From assembly GCF_003590795.1 (NCBI RefSeq), contig NZ_QYUL01000004.1, positions 372,001 to 436,000 on the forward strand: a stretch of 64,000 nt of DNA, given 5' to 3'. Source of the DNA: Azospirillum cavernae (lineage in GTDB: Bacteria; Pseudomonadota; Alphaproteobacteria; Azospirillales; Azospirillaceae). Made by a program: the position numbers and the translations under genes. The notes below the pieces were generated by a model. That model did not search any database. It saw only the letters and a list, made by a program, of their open reading frames with translations, and was not told where the DNA came from. This document shows positions 23,665-33,021 of the stretch, in pieces (positions within the stretch are counted from its first letter, which is position 1; each line of letters begins with the position of its first letter).

Positions 23665-25947
23665 ATGATACCCTCCACAAGCGTTCAAACGGTTGTTCGA
23701 CCTCTGAACAATGCGACGCAACAGACGAATCGGCGTCCAAGCCCACACAGCCGCCGGTTCACCATACGAACGCTGCTTCTGTGGGTTCTTCTGTTGCTTT
23801 CCTCTGGGTTCTTTCTTGCGCTTGCCGCTTTGCCGGTCGGGCGCGTGGCCAGCGCCGCCATTTCGGTGGGCGTGGTGGCCGCCGCCTTTGTCTTGGGCCG
23901 TTTTGCGCAAAAATTCTGGCACGCCCGCACCCTGACGGTTCTGTTGCTGGCCTTTGTTACATTTCGGTATTTTTTCTGGCGCCTCACCGGCACCCTGCCG
24001 CCAGCGGATGATCTGTTGAACTTCATCCCCGGCGTCATCCTGTTCGCCGCCGAGGCCTTGTCCTTCGTCCTCTTCCTCACCTCCCTCTTCGTCATCATCG
24101 ACCCGCTGACGCGTGAGCCGGTGGAGCCGACCGGCGACCCGGCTTTCTGGCCGTCGGTCGACGTCTACATCCCGTCCTACAACGAAGAGCCGGAGCTGCT
24201 GGAGACGACGCTCGCCGCCGCCGTGTCCATCGACTATCCGCGCGACAAGCTGCGCATCTATTTGCTGGACGATGGCGGCACCGATCAGAAGCTGGCCAAC
24301 GCCAACCCGGCGGCGGCGGCGGCGGCGCGCGAACGGCGCGCGACGCTGATGGCCCTGTGCGAGCGCTTGCACGTCACCTACATGACCCGCCCGCGCAACG
24401 AGCACGCCAAGGCCGGCAACATCAACCACGCCTTTCATCAGACCAGCGGCGATCTGATGCTGATCCTCGACGCCGATCACGTCCCGACCTCGGGCATTCT
24501 TCAGGCGACGGTGGGGTTTTTCCAGCAGAACGCCCGGTTGTTTCTGGTTCAGACCCCGCATTTCTTCGTCAACCCCGACCCCATCGAGTACAACCTTGGC
24601 ACGTTCGAGCGGATGCCGAGCGAGAACGAGATGTTCTATTACTCGATCCAACCCGGCCTGGACCGTTGGAACGGCTCTTTCTTCTGCGGGTCCGCCGCCG
24701 TGCTGCGCCGCGCCGCGCTGGAAGAGGTCGGCGGATTTTCCGGCGACACCATCACCGAAGATTGCGAAACGGCGCTGGAGCTGCACGCGCGCGGCTGGCA
24801 CAGCGTGTATCTGCCGCGCCCGTTGATCGCCGGGCTGCAACCGGAAACCTTCGACAGCTTCATCATGCAGCGGTCGCGCTGGACTCAAGGCATGATCCAG
24901 CTATTCCTGCTGAAGAACCCGATCTTCAAGCGCGGCCTGACCGTGCCGCAACGGCTGTGCTATCTCAGCACCATGCTCTATTGGTTCTTCTGGTTCTGGC
25001 GCCCGATCTTCCTGCTGTCGCCGCTGTGCTACGCGCTGTTCGGCATGGAGATTTACCGGATCAACCTGCCCGATTTCGCCTGTTTCGTCATTCCGCACGT
25101 CTTCGCCGCCGCCTTCCTGTCCCAATTCCTGCATGGGCGGATGCGTTGGCCGTTGTTTTCGGAATTGTACGAGTATTTGCAAAGTTTCCACGTCTCGCGC
25201 GCCGCCTTGGCCACCTTCCTGCGCCCGCGCAACCCGGTGTTCAAGGTGACGGCCAAGGGGCAATCGGTCGAACAGGACGGCTTTTCGCCGCTGGCGACCC
25301 CCTTCATCCTGGTCACGCTGGTGTTGGCCCTCGGGTTGGCGATGTGCGCCTGGCGCTATGGCATGTACCCCGAACACCGCGCCGCCATCGTGCCGGTGGC
25401 GGTGTGGAACGGCCTGAGCTTCATCCTGTCGCTTGGCGGTCTGGCGGTGGTCTATGAACGCAAGCGGGTGCGGCGGCAGGAACGCTTCACCATGGAACGC
25501 CCGGCGGTTCTGCTCTTCGCCGACGGCGCGCGGATCGACGTGACCGTCGCCGACGTGTCGGCGGGCGGCGTCGGGTTGGACGTCGAGCCGCGCTGGCGGG
25601 AACGGCTGACCCACCCCGACACCCCGGTCCTGACCATCACCGCGACCGAGACGGAGGCCGCGACCACCACCGGCGTCCGCGTCTCACGGCTGGAGATGCG
25701 CGGCGGCATCCTGTCCGTCGGGGCCAGCTTCGCCCCGCGCAACCGGCAAGACATTGTGGAGATGGCCCGCTTCGTCTTCGGCAACAGCGTTGGCTGGGAC
25801 AGCTTCCTGGACCGCAAGCGGGTGCAAGCCCCGACCTTTTTCGGCGGGTTGCTGTTCTTCCTGACGCGCGTCCTGCCCCGGTTGGGCCATGTGCTGCTGG
25901 CCTTGCCGGGCGCGGTTGGCCGCATCCTGATGTTCCGGGCGCCATGA
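23665..25947 (+). CDS. bcsA: Cellulose synthase catalytic subunit BcsA (with PilZ domain)
   Basis: Inner-membrane processive GT2 glycosyltransferase that polymerises UDP-glucose into beta-1,4-glucan and exports it. It is 760 aa from the ATG at 23665. Catalytic motifs are complete: DDG (202-204), DAD (269-271), TED (364-366) and Q402xxR405W406. About eight TM helices flank the GT domain. The C-terminal PilZ domain has RRQER (603-607) and DVSAGG (from 630), so c-di-GMP activation is expected. It overlaps bcsB by four bases (ATGA). Confidence 0.96.
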   Translation: MIPSTSVQTVVRPLNNATQQTNRRPSPHSRRFTIRTLLLWVLLLLSSGFFLALAALPVGRVASAAISVGVVAAAFVLGRFAQKFWHARTLTVLLLAFVTFRYFFWRLTGTLPPADDLLNFIPGVILFAAEALSFVLFLTSLFVIIDPLTREPVEPTGDPAFWPSVDVYIPSYNEEPELLETTLAAAVSIDYPRDKLRIYLLDDGGTDQKLANANPAAAAAARERRATLMALCERLHVTYMTRPRNEHAKAGNINHAFHQTSGDLMLILDADHVPTSGILQATVGFFQQNARLFLVQTPHFFVNPDPIEYNLGTFERMPSENEMFYYSIQPGLDRWNGSFFCGSAAVLRRAALEEVGGFSGDTITEDCETALELHARGWHSVYLPRPLIAGLQPETFDSFIMQRSRWTQGMIQLFLLKNPIFKRGLTVPQRLCYLSTMLYWFFWFWRPIFLLSPLCYALFGMEIYRINLPDFACFVIPHVFAAAFLSQFLHGRMRWPLFSELYEYLQSFHVSRAALATFLRPRNPVFKVTAKGQSVEQDGFSPLATPFILVTLVLALGLAMCAWRYGMYPEHRAAIVPVAVWNGLSFILSLGGLAVVYERKRVRRQERFTMERPAVLLFADGARIDVTVADVSAGGVGLDVEPRWRERLTHPDTPVLTITATETEAATTTGVRVSRLEMRGGILSVGASFAPRNRQDIVEMARFVFGNSVGWDSFLDRKRVQAPTFFGGLLFFLTRVLPRLGHVLLALPGAVGRILMFRAP

Positions 25948-28442
25948 TCCCACCGTCACCGTTTCGCCTGTGGGCGGCGCTGTTCGCCGTCCTTTTGTCC
26001 TTGTGCGCGACGGCGGCCCAGGCGCTGGACCGCCGCGTCATCCCGTTGTCGAACTTGCGCGACGGACCGCCCGAAGCGGTTCTGAACGGCGAAACCGACA
26101 GTGTGGCCTTGCGGGTCTTCATCCCGCCGACCGGGCCGCTGTCGTCGGTGCTGCTGACGCTGTCCTATGAAAACGGCATCGACATTCTGCCGGAAAAAGG
26201 CACGCTGGCCGTTTTCATCAACGGGGCGGCGGTGGCGGAACTGCCGTTGGCGGCCTTCAAGGGGCCGGTCAACGCCGCCATCTCCCTGCCCGCGAGCCTG
26301 ATGCGGCCCGGCGAAAATCAGATTGTTTTCGAGGCCAACGCCCAGCACCGGGCGATCTGCACGGTGCGCGGCACCTTTGATTTGTGGGCGCGGGTCAATC
26401 TGGCCGCCTCGTCGCTGACGCTGGAGGCCGAGGGGACGGCCCCCGAACCCGATCTGGCGATGATGCGGCAATTGCTGGTCGCCTCGGACCGGACGCGCGA
26501 CCCGTTGACGATCCTGAAGGCCGGGGCCGACATCGACGCGGACCATCTGGGGTGGGGCGCGATTGTGGCGCAATCCTACGGCCTGCTGCTGGGCGACCAG
26601 TCGCCGCGCGTCGTCGCCCGCCCGATCCCGCTCGGGAAAGCCGGAAGCGCCCCGCCAGCGCTCGACAGCCTGCCCGGCCTCGGCAGCAAGAACATCCTGA
26701 TCGGTACGCGCGACCAGATCGCCCCGCTGCTGGGCGAGGCGCGGGCGGCGGCGATCACCGGCCCGTTTCTGGCCGTGTACCCGGTTCCCGGCCCGGTCCC
26801 CGGAGCCGGCGCCACGCCCGGCGCCTTCCTTGCCGTCGTCTCGGGCCGCAATCCGGCGGAGGTCGATCAGGCGGTGGCCCGGCTGTCCGACGTCAACCGT
26901 CCATTGCCGACGCAAAGCGCGGTCATCGTCACCGACGTCGGCGCGTCCGCCGCCCCACCCCGCGAGGTGCAGGAGGAAGGGCGTTACCGCCTGTCGGACC
27001 TTGGTTTTTCCACGGTTCAGCATGACGGCTACCGCTACACCGGCCATGTCACGCTGACGTTGCCGACCGGCTACGCCCCGGTCAGCGACCGCGCCGTTCT
27101 GTTCCACGTCAATGGCGCGTTCGAGGGCAATCTTGGCCCCGGCGCGATTTTGAACGTGCGCGTCAACGGGCGCGCCGCTTCGGCCATGGAAATCGACAAA
27201 CGATCCAGCGGCGCCATCGAAAACGGCGAGATGCAATTGCCGATGACGCTGTTCCGGCCCGGCCCGAACATCATCGACATCGAAGCCGAACTGCCGCCAG
27301 CCAGCGGCGCCGATTGCGTGTTCGCCGTGCGGCGGCCCCGCTTCACCTTGCAGGACAATTCCAGCCTGGAAATCCCCGGTTTCGCCCGGCTGGTGACGCT
27401 GCCCAACCTCGCCACCACGGCGCAGACCGCCTACCCCTATGGCGGAATGGCCGGGCGGGATCCGGCGCCGTCCTTCGATCTGGTCGTGGTGGGGAAAGAG
27501 GCGCCCTGGTTCGGCGCGGCCTGGACGATGGCGGCCCGGCTGGCCCAACGCTCGGGCGATCTTCTGCGCCTGGTTCCCGCCGTCGGTTGGGACGGCGCGC
27601 CCGATGGCAACGCCTTGATCGTCGGCCCGGTCGCCGCGCTGCCGCAGGCCGCCTTCGCCAGCGCGCCGCTGCCCGCCGACCGGCTCGCCGGTCTGTTGGA
27701 GGCGGGCGCGTTGATCGCCCAGGCCAGCGCGCGCGGCGAACCGATGGCCGCCGCCGAACGCCGCGCCCTGGTGGACCGGCTGCGCGGCGCCTGGACGGGC
27801 GTCGGCGCCAATGGCCGCGCCGGAGTCGCCGCCCGCCCGGCCCCCGTCAGCGCCCCAGTGGACAGCGGCGGCGCGCAAAACCGCTGGCAGCGCATGGCTG
27901 GCGACGGCAAGAGCGGCGCCAGCGCGACCAGCGGCTGGGCGCCCGATTGGGCGCGGCGCGGCATGGCCATGGTGGCGCGCTACGTCAACCACTGGACCGT
28001 GGTGGACACGCCGGTGGATGTGGTGGCGCTGACCGAAAACACCGAAACCCTGCCGGAAGCCGCCCTGCTGCAATACCACGCGCCGGGGTCGGAGGCGCTG
28101 ACCTGGACGGTGCTGACCGCGTCGGACACCCGGTCGCTGGACCGCGCCCTGCGCAGTTTGGGCGACGGCGGCTTGTGGGACAAGCTGCGCGGCGGCGGCG
28201 GCTTGTGGAGCAGCGTGTCGCCGTCGATGACGGTTCTGGAGGCGCCGCGCCCCTACCAGATCATTCTCAATCCCTTTGACATTGGCAACGTGATCCTCAT
28301 TCTGGCGCGCAACCTCTCGCAGCGGCTGGAGCTGCTGTTCGGGTTGCTGCTGGGAACGGCGGTGGTCCTGACGGTCAGCATGCGGATGTTGCTGCGCGGC
28401 GGCCACGCCGAACGGAACCACAAGGAACAGGACGGACCATGA
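25944..28442 (+). CDS. bcsB: Cellulose synthase periplasmic subunit BcsB
   Basis: 832 aa. A signal peptide (to about AAQALDRR) is followed by the large periplasmic BcsB region, two carbohydrate-binding-like and flavodoxin-like repeats, and a single C-terminal TM helix (LELLFGLLLGTAVVLTVSM) that packs against BcsA. BcsB guides the nascent glucan through the periplasm and is required for BcsA activity. Start and stop overlap bcsA and bcsZ by ATGA, so production is translationally coupled. Confidence 0.93.
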   Translation: MIPPSPFRLWAALFAVLLSLCATAAQALDRRVIPLSNLRDGPPEAVLNGETDSVALRVFIPPTGPLSSVLLTLSYENGIDILPEKGTLAVFINGAAVAELPLAAFKGPVNAAISLPASLMRPGENQIVFEANAQHRAICTVRGTFDLWARVNLAASSLTLEAEGTAPEPDLAMMRQLLVASDRTRDPLTILKAGADIDADHLGWGAIVAQSYGLLLGDQSPRVVARPIPLGKAGSAPPALDSLPGLGSKNILIGTRDQIAPLLGEARAAAITGPFLAVYPVPGPVPGAGATPGAFLAVVSGRNPAEVDQAVARLSDVNRPLPTQSAVIVTDVGASAAPPREVQEEGRYRLSDLGFSTVQHDGYRYTGHVTLTLPTGYAPVSDRAVLFHVNGAFEGNLGPGAILNVRVNGRAASAMEIDKRSSGAIENGEMQLPMTLFRPGPNIIDIEAELPPASGADCVFAVRRPRFTLQDNSSLEIPGFARLVTLPNLATTAQTAYPYGGMAGRDPAPSFDLVVVGKEAPWFGAAWTMAARLAQRSGDLLRLVPAVGWDGAPDGNALIVGPVAALPQAAFASAPLPADRLAGLLEAGALIAQASARGEPMAAAERRALVDRLRGAWTGVGANGRAGVAARPAPVSAPVDSGGAQNRWQRMAGDGKSGASATSGWAPDWARRGMAMVARYVNHWTVVDTPVDVVALTENTETLPEAALLQYHAPGSEALTWTVLTASDTRSLDRALRSLGDGGLWDKLRGGGGLWSSVSPSMTVLEAPRPYQIILNPFDIGNVILILARNLSQRLELLFGLLLGTAVVLTVSMRMLLRGGHAERNHKEQDGP

Positions 28443-29506
28443 CGCCGACCCGGCGCGACCTGCTGATCGGGGGAACCGCCGCGCTGCTGACCACGGCGGC
28501 GGCGGGCGTTCCGCCGCTGTGGGCCAAGCCGTTCGACGCCGCCGCGTGGCGCGATTACGCCGACCGCTTCCTGCGGCCCGAGGGCCGAATCGTCGACACC
28601 GGCAACAAAGACGTCAGCCATTCCGAAGGGCAGGGTTACGGCATGCTTCTGGCCGTCGCGGCGGGCGACCGGGCGGCCTTTGATCGGCTGTGGGGCTGGA
28701 CCCAACGCAATCTGATGGTGCGCGGCGATGGGCTGGCGGCGTGGCGCTGGCAGCCCGAGGGCGGCGTGACCGACCGCAACAACGCGTCGGACGGCGACAT
28801 CCTGATCGCCTGGGGGTTGCTGCGCGCCGCCGAGGTTTGGAAGGTCGAGGCCTACCGCGCCGCCGCCGTCGCCATCGTCAAGGCGCTGGCCGCCGCCGTG
28901 GTGGTCGAACAGGCCGGGTTGACCGTGCTGCTGCCCGGACGCGACGGCTTCCGCAAGGGTGATTCGCTGACCCTCAATCTCAGCTATTGGGTGTTTCCGG
29001 CGCTGCGCGCCTTCGCCGCCCTGCCCGCCTCGCTGCTGCCCGATCCCGCCCTGTGGCGCAAGGTCGCCGACAGCGGGCTGGTGCTGCTGGCCAAGGCGCG
29101 CTTTGGCGCTTATCAGTTGCCGCCCGATTGGCTGACGCTGGACGCCAAGGGCGGCGTCACGGTGGCCGAGGGCTTTCGCAAGCAATATGGCTATGACGCG
29201 GTGCGGGCGCCGCTGTATCTGGCGCTGGACGGCTATCGCGATCCCTATTATTTCCGCCCCTTCGCCATGCTGGCGGCCAAGTCCGGCGGCGACGCGATCC
29301 CCGCCACCGTCTCGCTGCCCGGCGGCACGACGACGCAGGTTCCGGCCTCGGTCGGCATGCTGGCGGTCTATCGGCTGGCCTGCGAGCTGGCGGGGACCGG
29401 CAACAGCGTGACCGTGCCGCCGCTCGCCGCGACCGAGGATTATTTTTCGACCACCTTGGCCCATCTGTCGGCGCTGGCCGCGCAAAGTCTGGGAATCGCG
29501 CCATGA
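28439..29506 (+). CDS. bcsZ: Periplasmic endo-1,4-beta-glucanase BcsZ (GH8)
   Basis: 355-aa glycoside hydrolase family 8 enzyme, the cellulase that trims or edits cellulose during synthesis. The general acid Glu lies in HSEGQGYGMLLA and the conserved Asp in NNASDGDILIAWGL. The N-terminus TRRDLLIGG plus a hydrophobic stretch suggests Tat export. It overlaps bcsB (ATGA) and the following TPR gene (ATGA). It belongs to the canonical bacterial cellulose operon. Confidence 0.94.
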   Translation: MTPTRRDLLIGGTAALLTTAAAGVPPLWAKPFDAAAWRDYADRFLRPEGRIVDTGNKDVSHSEGQGYGMLLAVAAGDRAAFDRLWGWTQRNLMVRGDGLAAWRWQPEGGVTDRNNASDGDILIAWGLLRAAEVWKVEAYRAAAVAIVKALAAAVVVEQAGLTVLLPGRDGFRKGDSLTLNLSYWVFPALRAFAALPASLLPDPALWRKVADSGLVLLAKARFGAYQLPPDWLTLDAKGGVTVAEGFRKQYGYDAVRAPLYLALDGYRDPYYFRPFAMLAAKSGGDAIPATVSLPGGTTTQVPASVGMLAVYRLACELAGTGNSVTVPPLAATEDYFSTTLAHLSALAAQSLGIAP

Positions 29507-31311
29507 ACCGTCTCATCCGTCCGCTGCTCGGCGCCGCCTTGATCGGCTTGTCGGTGGGCGCGTCAACGGCGCTGGCCGCGTCCACCCCCGGCGGTCGGGC
29601 GCTCGCCCCCGGCGTGAAGGTTGATGTGGCCCCCGCCCCCGGCAGCGGTCCCGCCGCCGCCCCCGGCGCGATGGATGATTCCGCCCTGCGCTATTACGCC
29701 CGCATCGGCGACGTCGAGCGGTTGGAGGCGGAAATCGCCCGGCTGCGCGCGCTCGATCCCAGTTGGGAGCCGCCGAAGGATCTGTTCACCCCGCAGGCCG
29801 CCACCCCCGGCGTTGATGAAAGCCCGTTCTGGGCGCTGCTGTCGGCGGGAAAATTCGCCGAGGCGCGCGCCGCCATCGCCGAACAGCGCCGCCAAAGCCC
29901 CTCCTGGCAGCCGTCGGCCAAGCTGTTGCAAGAGTTGGACGTCGCCGAGGGGGCCAACCGCCTGCGCGGGGCGAGCGACACCAAACGCTGGCAGGACGTG
30001 ATCGACGCCGCCGCCGCCCAGCCGGAGGCGGTGGCCTGCAACCGGCTGGACAACGCGTGGCGGCTGGCCGAAGCCTACGCCGAGTTGAAGCAGACCGACC
30101 GCGCCTTTGACCGCTACAAGACCATCGTCAGCCAATGCCCCAAGGCCAAGGAGCGGCGCGACACCATTTTCAAGGCGTCCCGTTATCTCAGCCCGGAGCA
30201 ACTGCGCGAGCTGACCGCCATCGGGGCCACCGCCAACCCGGCGGCGGGGGAGGATTACACCACCGTCCGCAAGGTGGAGGGGGAGTTGGAATCCGGCCGT
30301 CTGCTGGAACGGCTGGGCAACCCCAAGGGGGGCGCCCTGTCCGCCGCCGACCTGAGCCGAGTCGAACAGACAACCCGCGACAAACAGGACGCCGACGCCG
30401 CCATCGCGCTTGGCTGGTATTTCCAGCGCCAGAAAAAACACGCGGAGGCGCAATCCTGGTTCGCCGAGGCCAACGGCTGGTCCCCGTCCGACAAGGCGGC
30501 GGAGGGCTTGATCCTGGCGCTGGCCGGGATGGGCAAAAAGGCCGAAGCGCGCGAGGCCGGAACCCCCTGGCGCGGCAAATCCAGCCGCGTCGATCAAGCG
30601 TTGAAGGCCGTCGCCGACCCGCCGCGCGGCGGAACCGGCGGCGGACCGGCGGCCCCGCAGGGACCGAGCGAGCTGGACATGGCGCTGGCCCGCAATGACT
30701 TCGCCGGCTGCCTGAACGCCGTTCAGCGGATGATCGCCCGCAGCGGCCCGACCGCCGCCCTGGTCCAACAACGCGGCTGGTGCCTGCTGGAGCTGAAGCG
30801 CCCGACCGAGGCGGAGGCCGCTTTCGTCGAGGCCCAGGCGCTCGCCGCCCGCGAACCGGCGAAAAGCGACAAGCCGGCCAAACCCACCAGCCGCCGCGCC
30901 AACAGCGACCGGGGGTTGGAGGACAACGCCACCCCGGCGCAGGAAAACGCCTATGGCCAAGCGGTGGCGCGGCTGGCGACCGGCGACGTCGCCGGACTGA
31001 CCCGCGACCTGCCGCGCGCCAACCTGACGACCACGCAAAAGGCGGAGATCCGCGCCAGCCTGCTGGCCACCGAAGCCAACCGGGCGTTGGAGGACAAGCG
31101 CTATCTGGACGCGCTGCGCCTGCTCGACGCCCGCAAAGAGTTGGAGCCGGAACCGCGCAATCTGGGCATCCTGCGCGGTTGGTCCCTGTACAATCTGCAC
31201 CGGCTGGATCAGGCCTACGCGCTGTTCAAGTCGCTCGACGACCGTCTGAGCACCGAGGAATCGCGCGAAGGCCTCTCCACCACCTGGAAGACCATTTATC
31301 ATGACTGGTGA
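29503..31311 (+). CDS. Periplasmic TPR protein of the cellulose operon (BcsC-like repeat part only)
   Basis: 602 aa with a signal peptide (ALAAS cleavage region) and several helical tetratricopeptide-type repeats (for example the segments at ALGWYFQRQKKHAEAQSWF, RGWCLLELKRPTEAEAAF and GWSLYNLHRLDQAYALF). Position and repeats match the periplasmic TPR scaffold of BcsC, which connects the synthase to the outer membrane. It is about half the length of E. coli BcsC and lacks the C-terminal 16-strand barrel. It is translationally coupled to bcsZ. Confidence 0.75.
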   Translation: MNRLIRPLLGAALIGLSVGASTALAASTPGGRALAPGVKVDVAPAPGSGPAAAPGAMDDSALRYYARIGDVERLEAEIARLRALDPSWEPPKDLFTPQAATPGVDESPFWALLSAGKFAEARAAIAEQRRQSPSWQPSAKLLQELDVAEGANRLRGASDTKRWQDVIDAAAAQPEAVACNRLDNAWRLAEAYAELKQTDRAFDRYKTIVSQCPKAKERRDTIFKASRYLSPEQLRELTAIGATANPAAGEDYTTVRKVEGELESGRLLERLGNPKGGALSAADLSRVEQTTRDKQDADAAIALGWYFQRQKKHAEAQSWFAEANGWSPSDKAAEGLILALAGMGKKAEAREAGTPWRGKSSRVDQALKAVADPPRGGTGGGPAAPQGPSELDMALARNDFAGCLNAVQRMIARSGPTAALVQQRGWCLLELKRPTEAEAAFVEAQALAAREPAKSDKPAKPTSRRANSDRGLEDNATPAQENAYGQAVARLATGDVAGLTRDLPRANLTTTQKAEIRASLLATEANRALEDKRYLDALRLLDARKELEPEPRNLGILRGWSLYNLHRLDQAYALFKSLDDRLSTEESREGLSTTWKTIYHDW

Positions 31312-31321
31312 AGGGGCGAGC

Positions 31322-31984
31322 ATGTTCGGTCGTTCACGGCTTTCGCGGGCGTTCATCCTAACCGCCAGTTTGGCCGTCACCGGTTGCGCCGGGTGGGTCG
31401 AGAACAATCTGACCCAGGCGCCCAACCCATGGCGGCGGCTCGCCCCCGCCGATCTGCCGGTGACGCTGCCCAACAGCCCGCAATTCCCCATCGTCGCGGG
31501 ACGGACGCGCACGACCGGGGCGATCTACACCTCGTACATGGTGGTGTTGGGCAACCCGACGACGTTGCCCGGCGAAAACCGTCTGACGCTGGACGTCCAC
31601 ACCCTGCCCGACAGTCTGGTCGGCGCGTTGATCCAGCCGCCGCGCGTCTTCCCGGTGCCGCTGTATTCGACCCAGACCCTGACCGTCACGCTGGCCCGCG
31701 AGTTTCCCGGCATGACGGTGAAGGTGGCCGACGGCGCCCGCCGCAACCGTTACGGCGATTATGATTACGCGGTGGCCCAGGACGCGGCCAACACCTGCGT
31801 GTTCGCCTGGCAGCTCATCAGCGACCATGACCGCATGTTGCCCCGGCGGATCGAAGCGGTTCGGCTCGAATACCGGGTCTGCGGGAGCGACCGCAACCCG
31901 CGCGTCCTGTTGCGGAGCTTTGACGAGATGGCGCTGACCCTGCCGGAAACGGTGCTGGAAATCGACGATCTGAAGCGGCTGTGA
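31322..31984 (+). CDS. Lipoprotein of the cellulose operon, BcsN-like (tentative)
   Basis: 220 aa, preceded by the SD GAAGGGG that begins in the end of the TPR gene; an in-frame ATG at 31301 would overlap that gene. The signal ends in a lipobox (SLAVTGC), predicting a lipid-anchored, probably outer-membrane, protein. The beta-rich body (TLPGENRLTLDVHT, VKVADGARRNRYGDYDYAVA) recalls BcsN proteins found with alphaproteobacterial cellulose genes, but I recognise it only weakly. It is last in the operon and could help secretion across the outer membrane. Confidence 0.6.
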   Translation: MFGRSRLSRAFILTASLAVTGCAGWVENNLTQAPNPWRRLAPADLPVTLPNSPQFPIVAGRTRTTGAIYTSYMVVLGNPTTLPGENRLTLDVHTLPDSLVGALIQPPRVFPVPLYSTQTLTVTLAREFPGMTVKVADGARRNRYGDYDYAVAQDAANTCVFAWQLISDHDRMLPRRIEAVRLEYRVCGSDRNPRVLLRSFDEMALTLPETVLEIDDLKRL

Positions 31985-32182
31985 CGCCGCCCGAACGACT
32001 CTGGTCGCGTCGCTGTTGATCGTGCTGATCCCATGGATTTCCATCGGGTTTCTCTGACGCGGCTGGAGAGAGAGGCGGAGCGCGCGAAACGGAAGGACTC
32101 GCCTAAAATGGCGGAATGAGTCACTCTTTCGCCAATCAGAGCGGTCAGTGTCCTTGACCCCATGTTGGAGTGGAAAGCGGGC

Positions 32183-32995
32183 ATGTCGTCAAAGCAATCT
32201 CGGGTCGCGCGGCCCGGAAGCCCAACTCTGGCGCAACCGAAGCCGCTCTCCGCGCCAACGCCAAACACCCGAACGCTTCCGCCGCCGCGAACGCGATTCG
32301 GAGCCGCGCTTGCGCTGCTTCCAAAGAACGCCGGTCAAGGCCAGGGCGTCGCGCAAGCCAAGCATCCAGCGCCCCCCCTCACCCGCTTTGGACCAGAAGC
32401 GGCGCAGCGAAAAGCGGGCGTGGCCCCGGTGGACAGTCGCCTCGCGGCTCCTCCGACATGGAATCGTCCTCAAAGCATGAACAGCCCAACGGTTGCTCAG
32501 GCGAAAAGCGCCCGTCACAGTTCGCCCGCCGCGCGGGGGACGATTCAGCGCGTGGAGGTCGGGGGCTTGGCCGATATGTTTGGCCTGAACGATTGGCTCC
32601 CCACAGGCGGCGCCCGAGACCACACCCGCGCTGAGTTTGAGGCTCTTCGCGGGGCGGGCGGGCGGATTGACTGGGCGCAATTGTCCGCCCTCATTCCAGC
32701 AAATTGCACCAACCTGTTTCAGTTTGAGCCACGCACCCAACGCGGGTTTAAATTTGAATGGAGCGACCCAACCGCAGGAAACTGGCACGTTCACGGCCAT
32801 GAACCGGACGCAGGCGCGGCGGCCGGACATGCCGGAGCCGCCGGATGGGTCGTCCGCATCAGCCACAATGGCGATTGGCTGCTGTCGACAACCTACGACA
32901 TGGTGGTGCCCGGAACGGGAACTGTGCCGACAGACTGGTCACGATCACGCAGCGCGAACGTGGCGCGGTTGAGCCATATTCCGTTCACGCCCTGA
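32183..32995 (+). CDS. Putative polymorphic-toxin-like protein with disordered N-terminus
   Basis: About 270 aa (ATG at 32183; 32162 is an alternative). Residues 1-115 are Pro/Ala/Gln-rich, of low complexity, with repeated TRFG, VAQAK and a final TIQRVE motif. That style is seen in DUF4157-type and contractile-injection-associated cargo proteins. The C-terminal 150 residues look globular, with conserved-looking GFKFEW, WHVHGHEPD and GAAGWVVRI motifs reminiscent of polymorphic toxin type 30 domains. The toxin class is inferred from memory of the motif, not from a search. No immunity gene is adjacent: 26 bp separate it from a convergent tetR. Confidence 0.5.
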   Translation: MSSKQSRVARPGSPTLAQPKPLSAPTPNTRTLPPPRTRFGAALALLPKNAGQGQGVAQAKHPAPPLTRFGPEAAQRKAGVAPVDSRLAAPPTWNRPQSMNSPTVAQAKSARHSSPAARGTIQRVEVGGLADMFGLNDWLPTGGARDHTRAEFEALRGAGGRIDWAQLSALIPANCTNLFQFEPRTQRGFKFEWSDPTAGNWHVHGHEPDAGAAAGHAGAAGWVVRISHNGDWLLSTTYDMVVPGTGTVPTDWSRSRSANVARLSHIPFTP

Positions 32996-33021
32996 TTGAA
33001 ACCAGCCACAATCCAGGGTGG

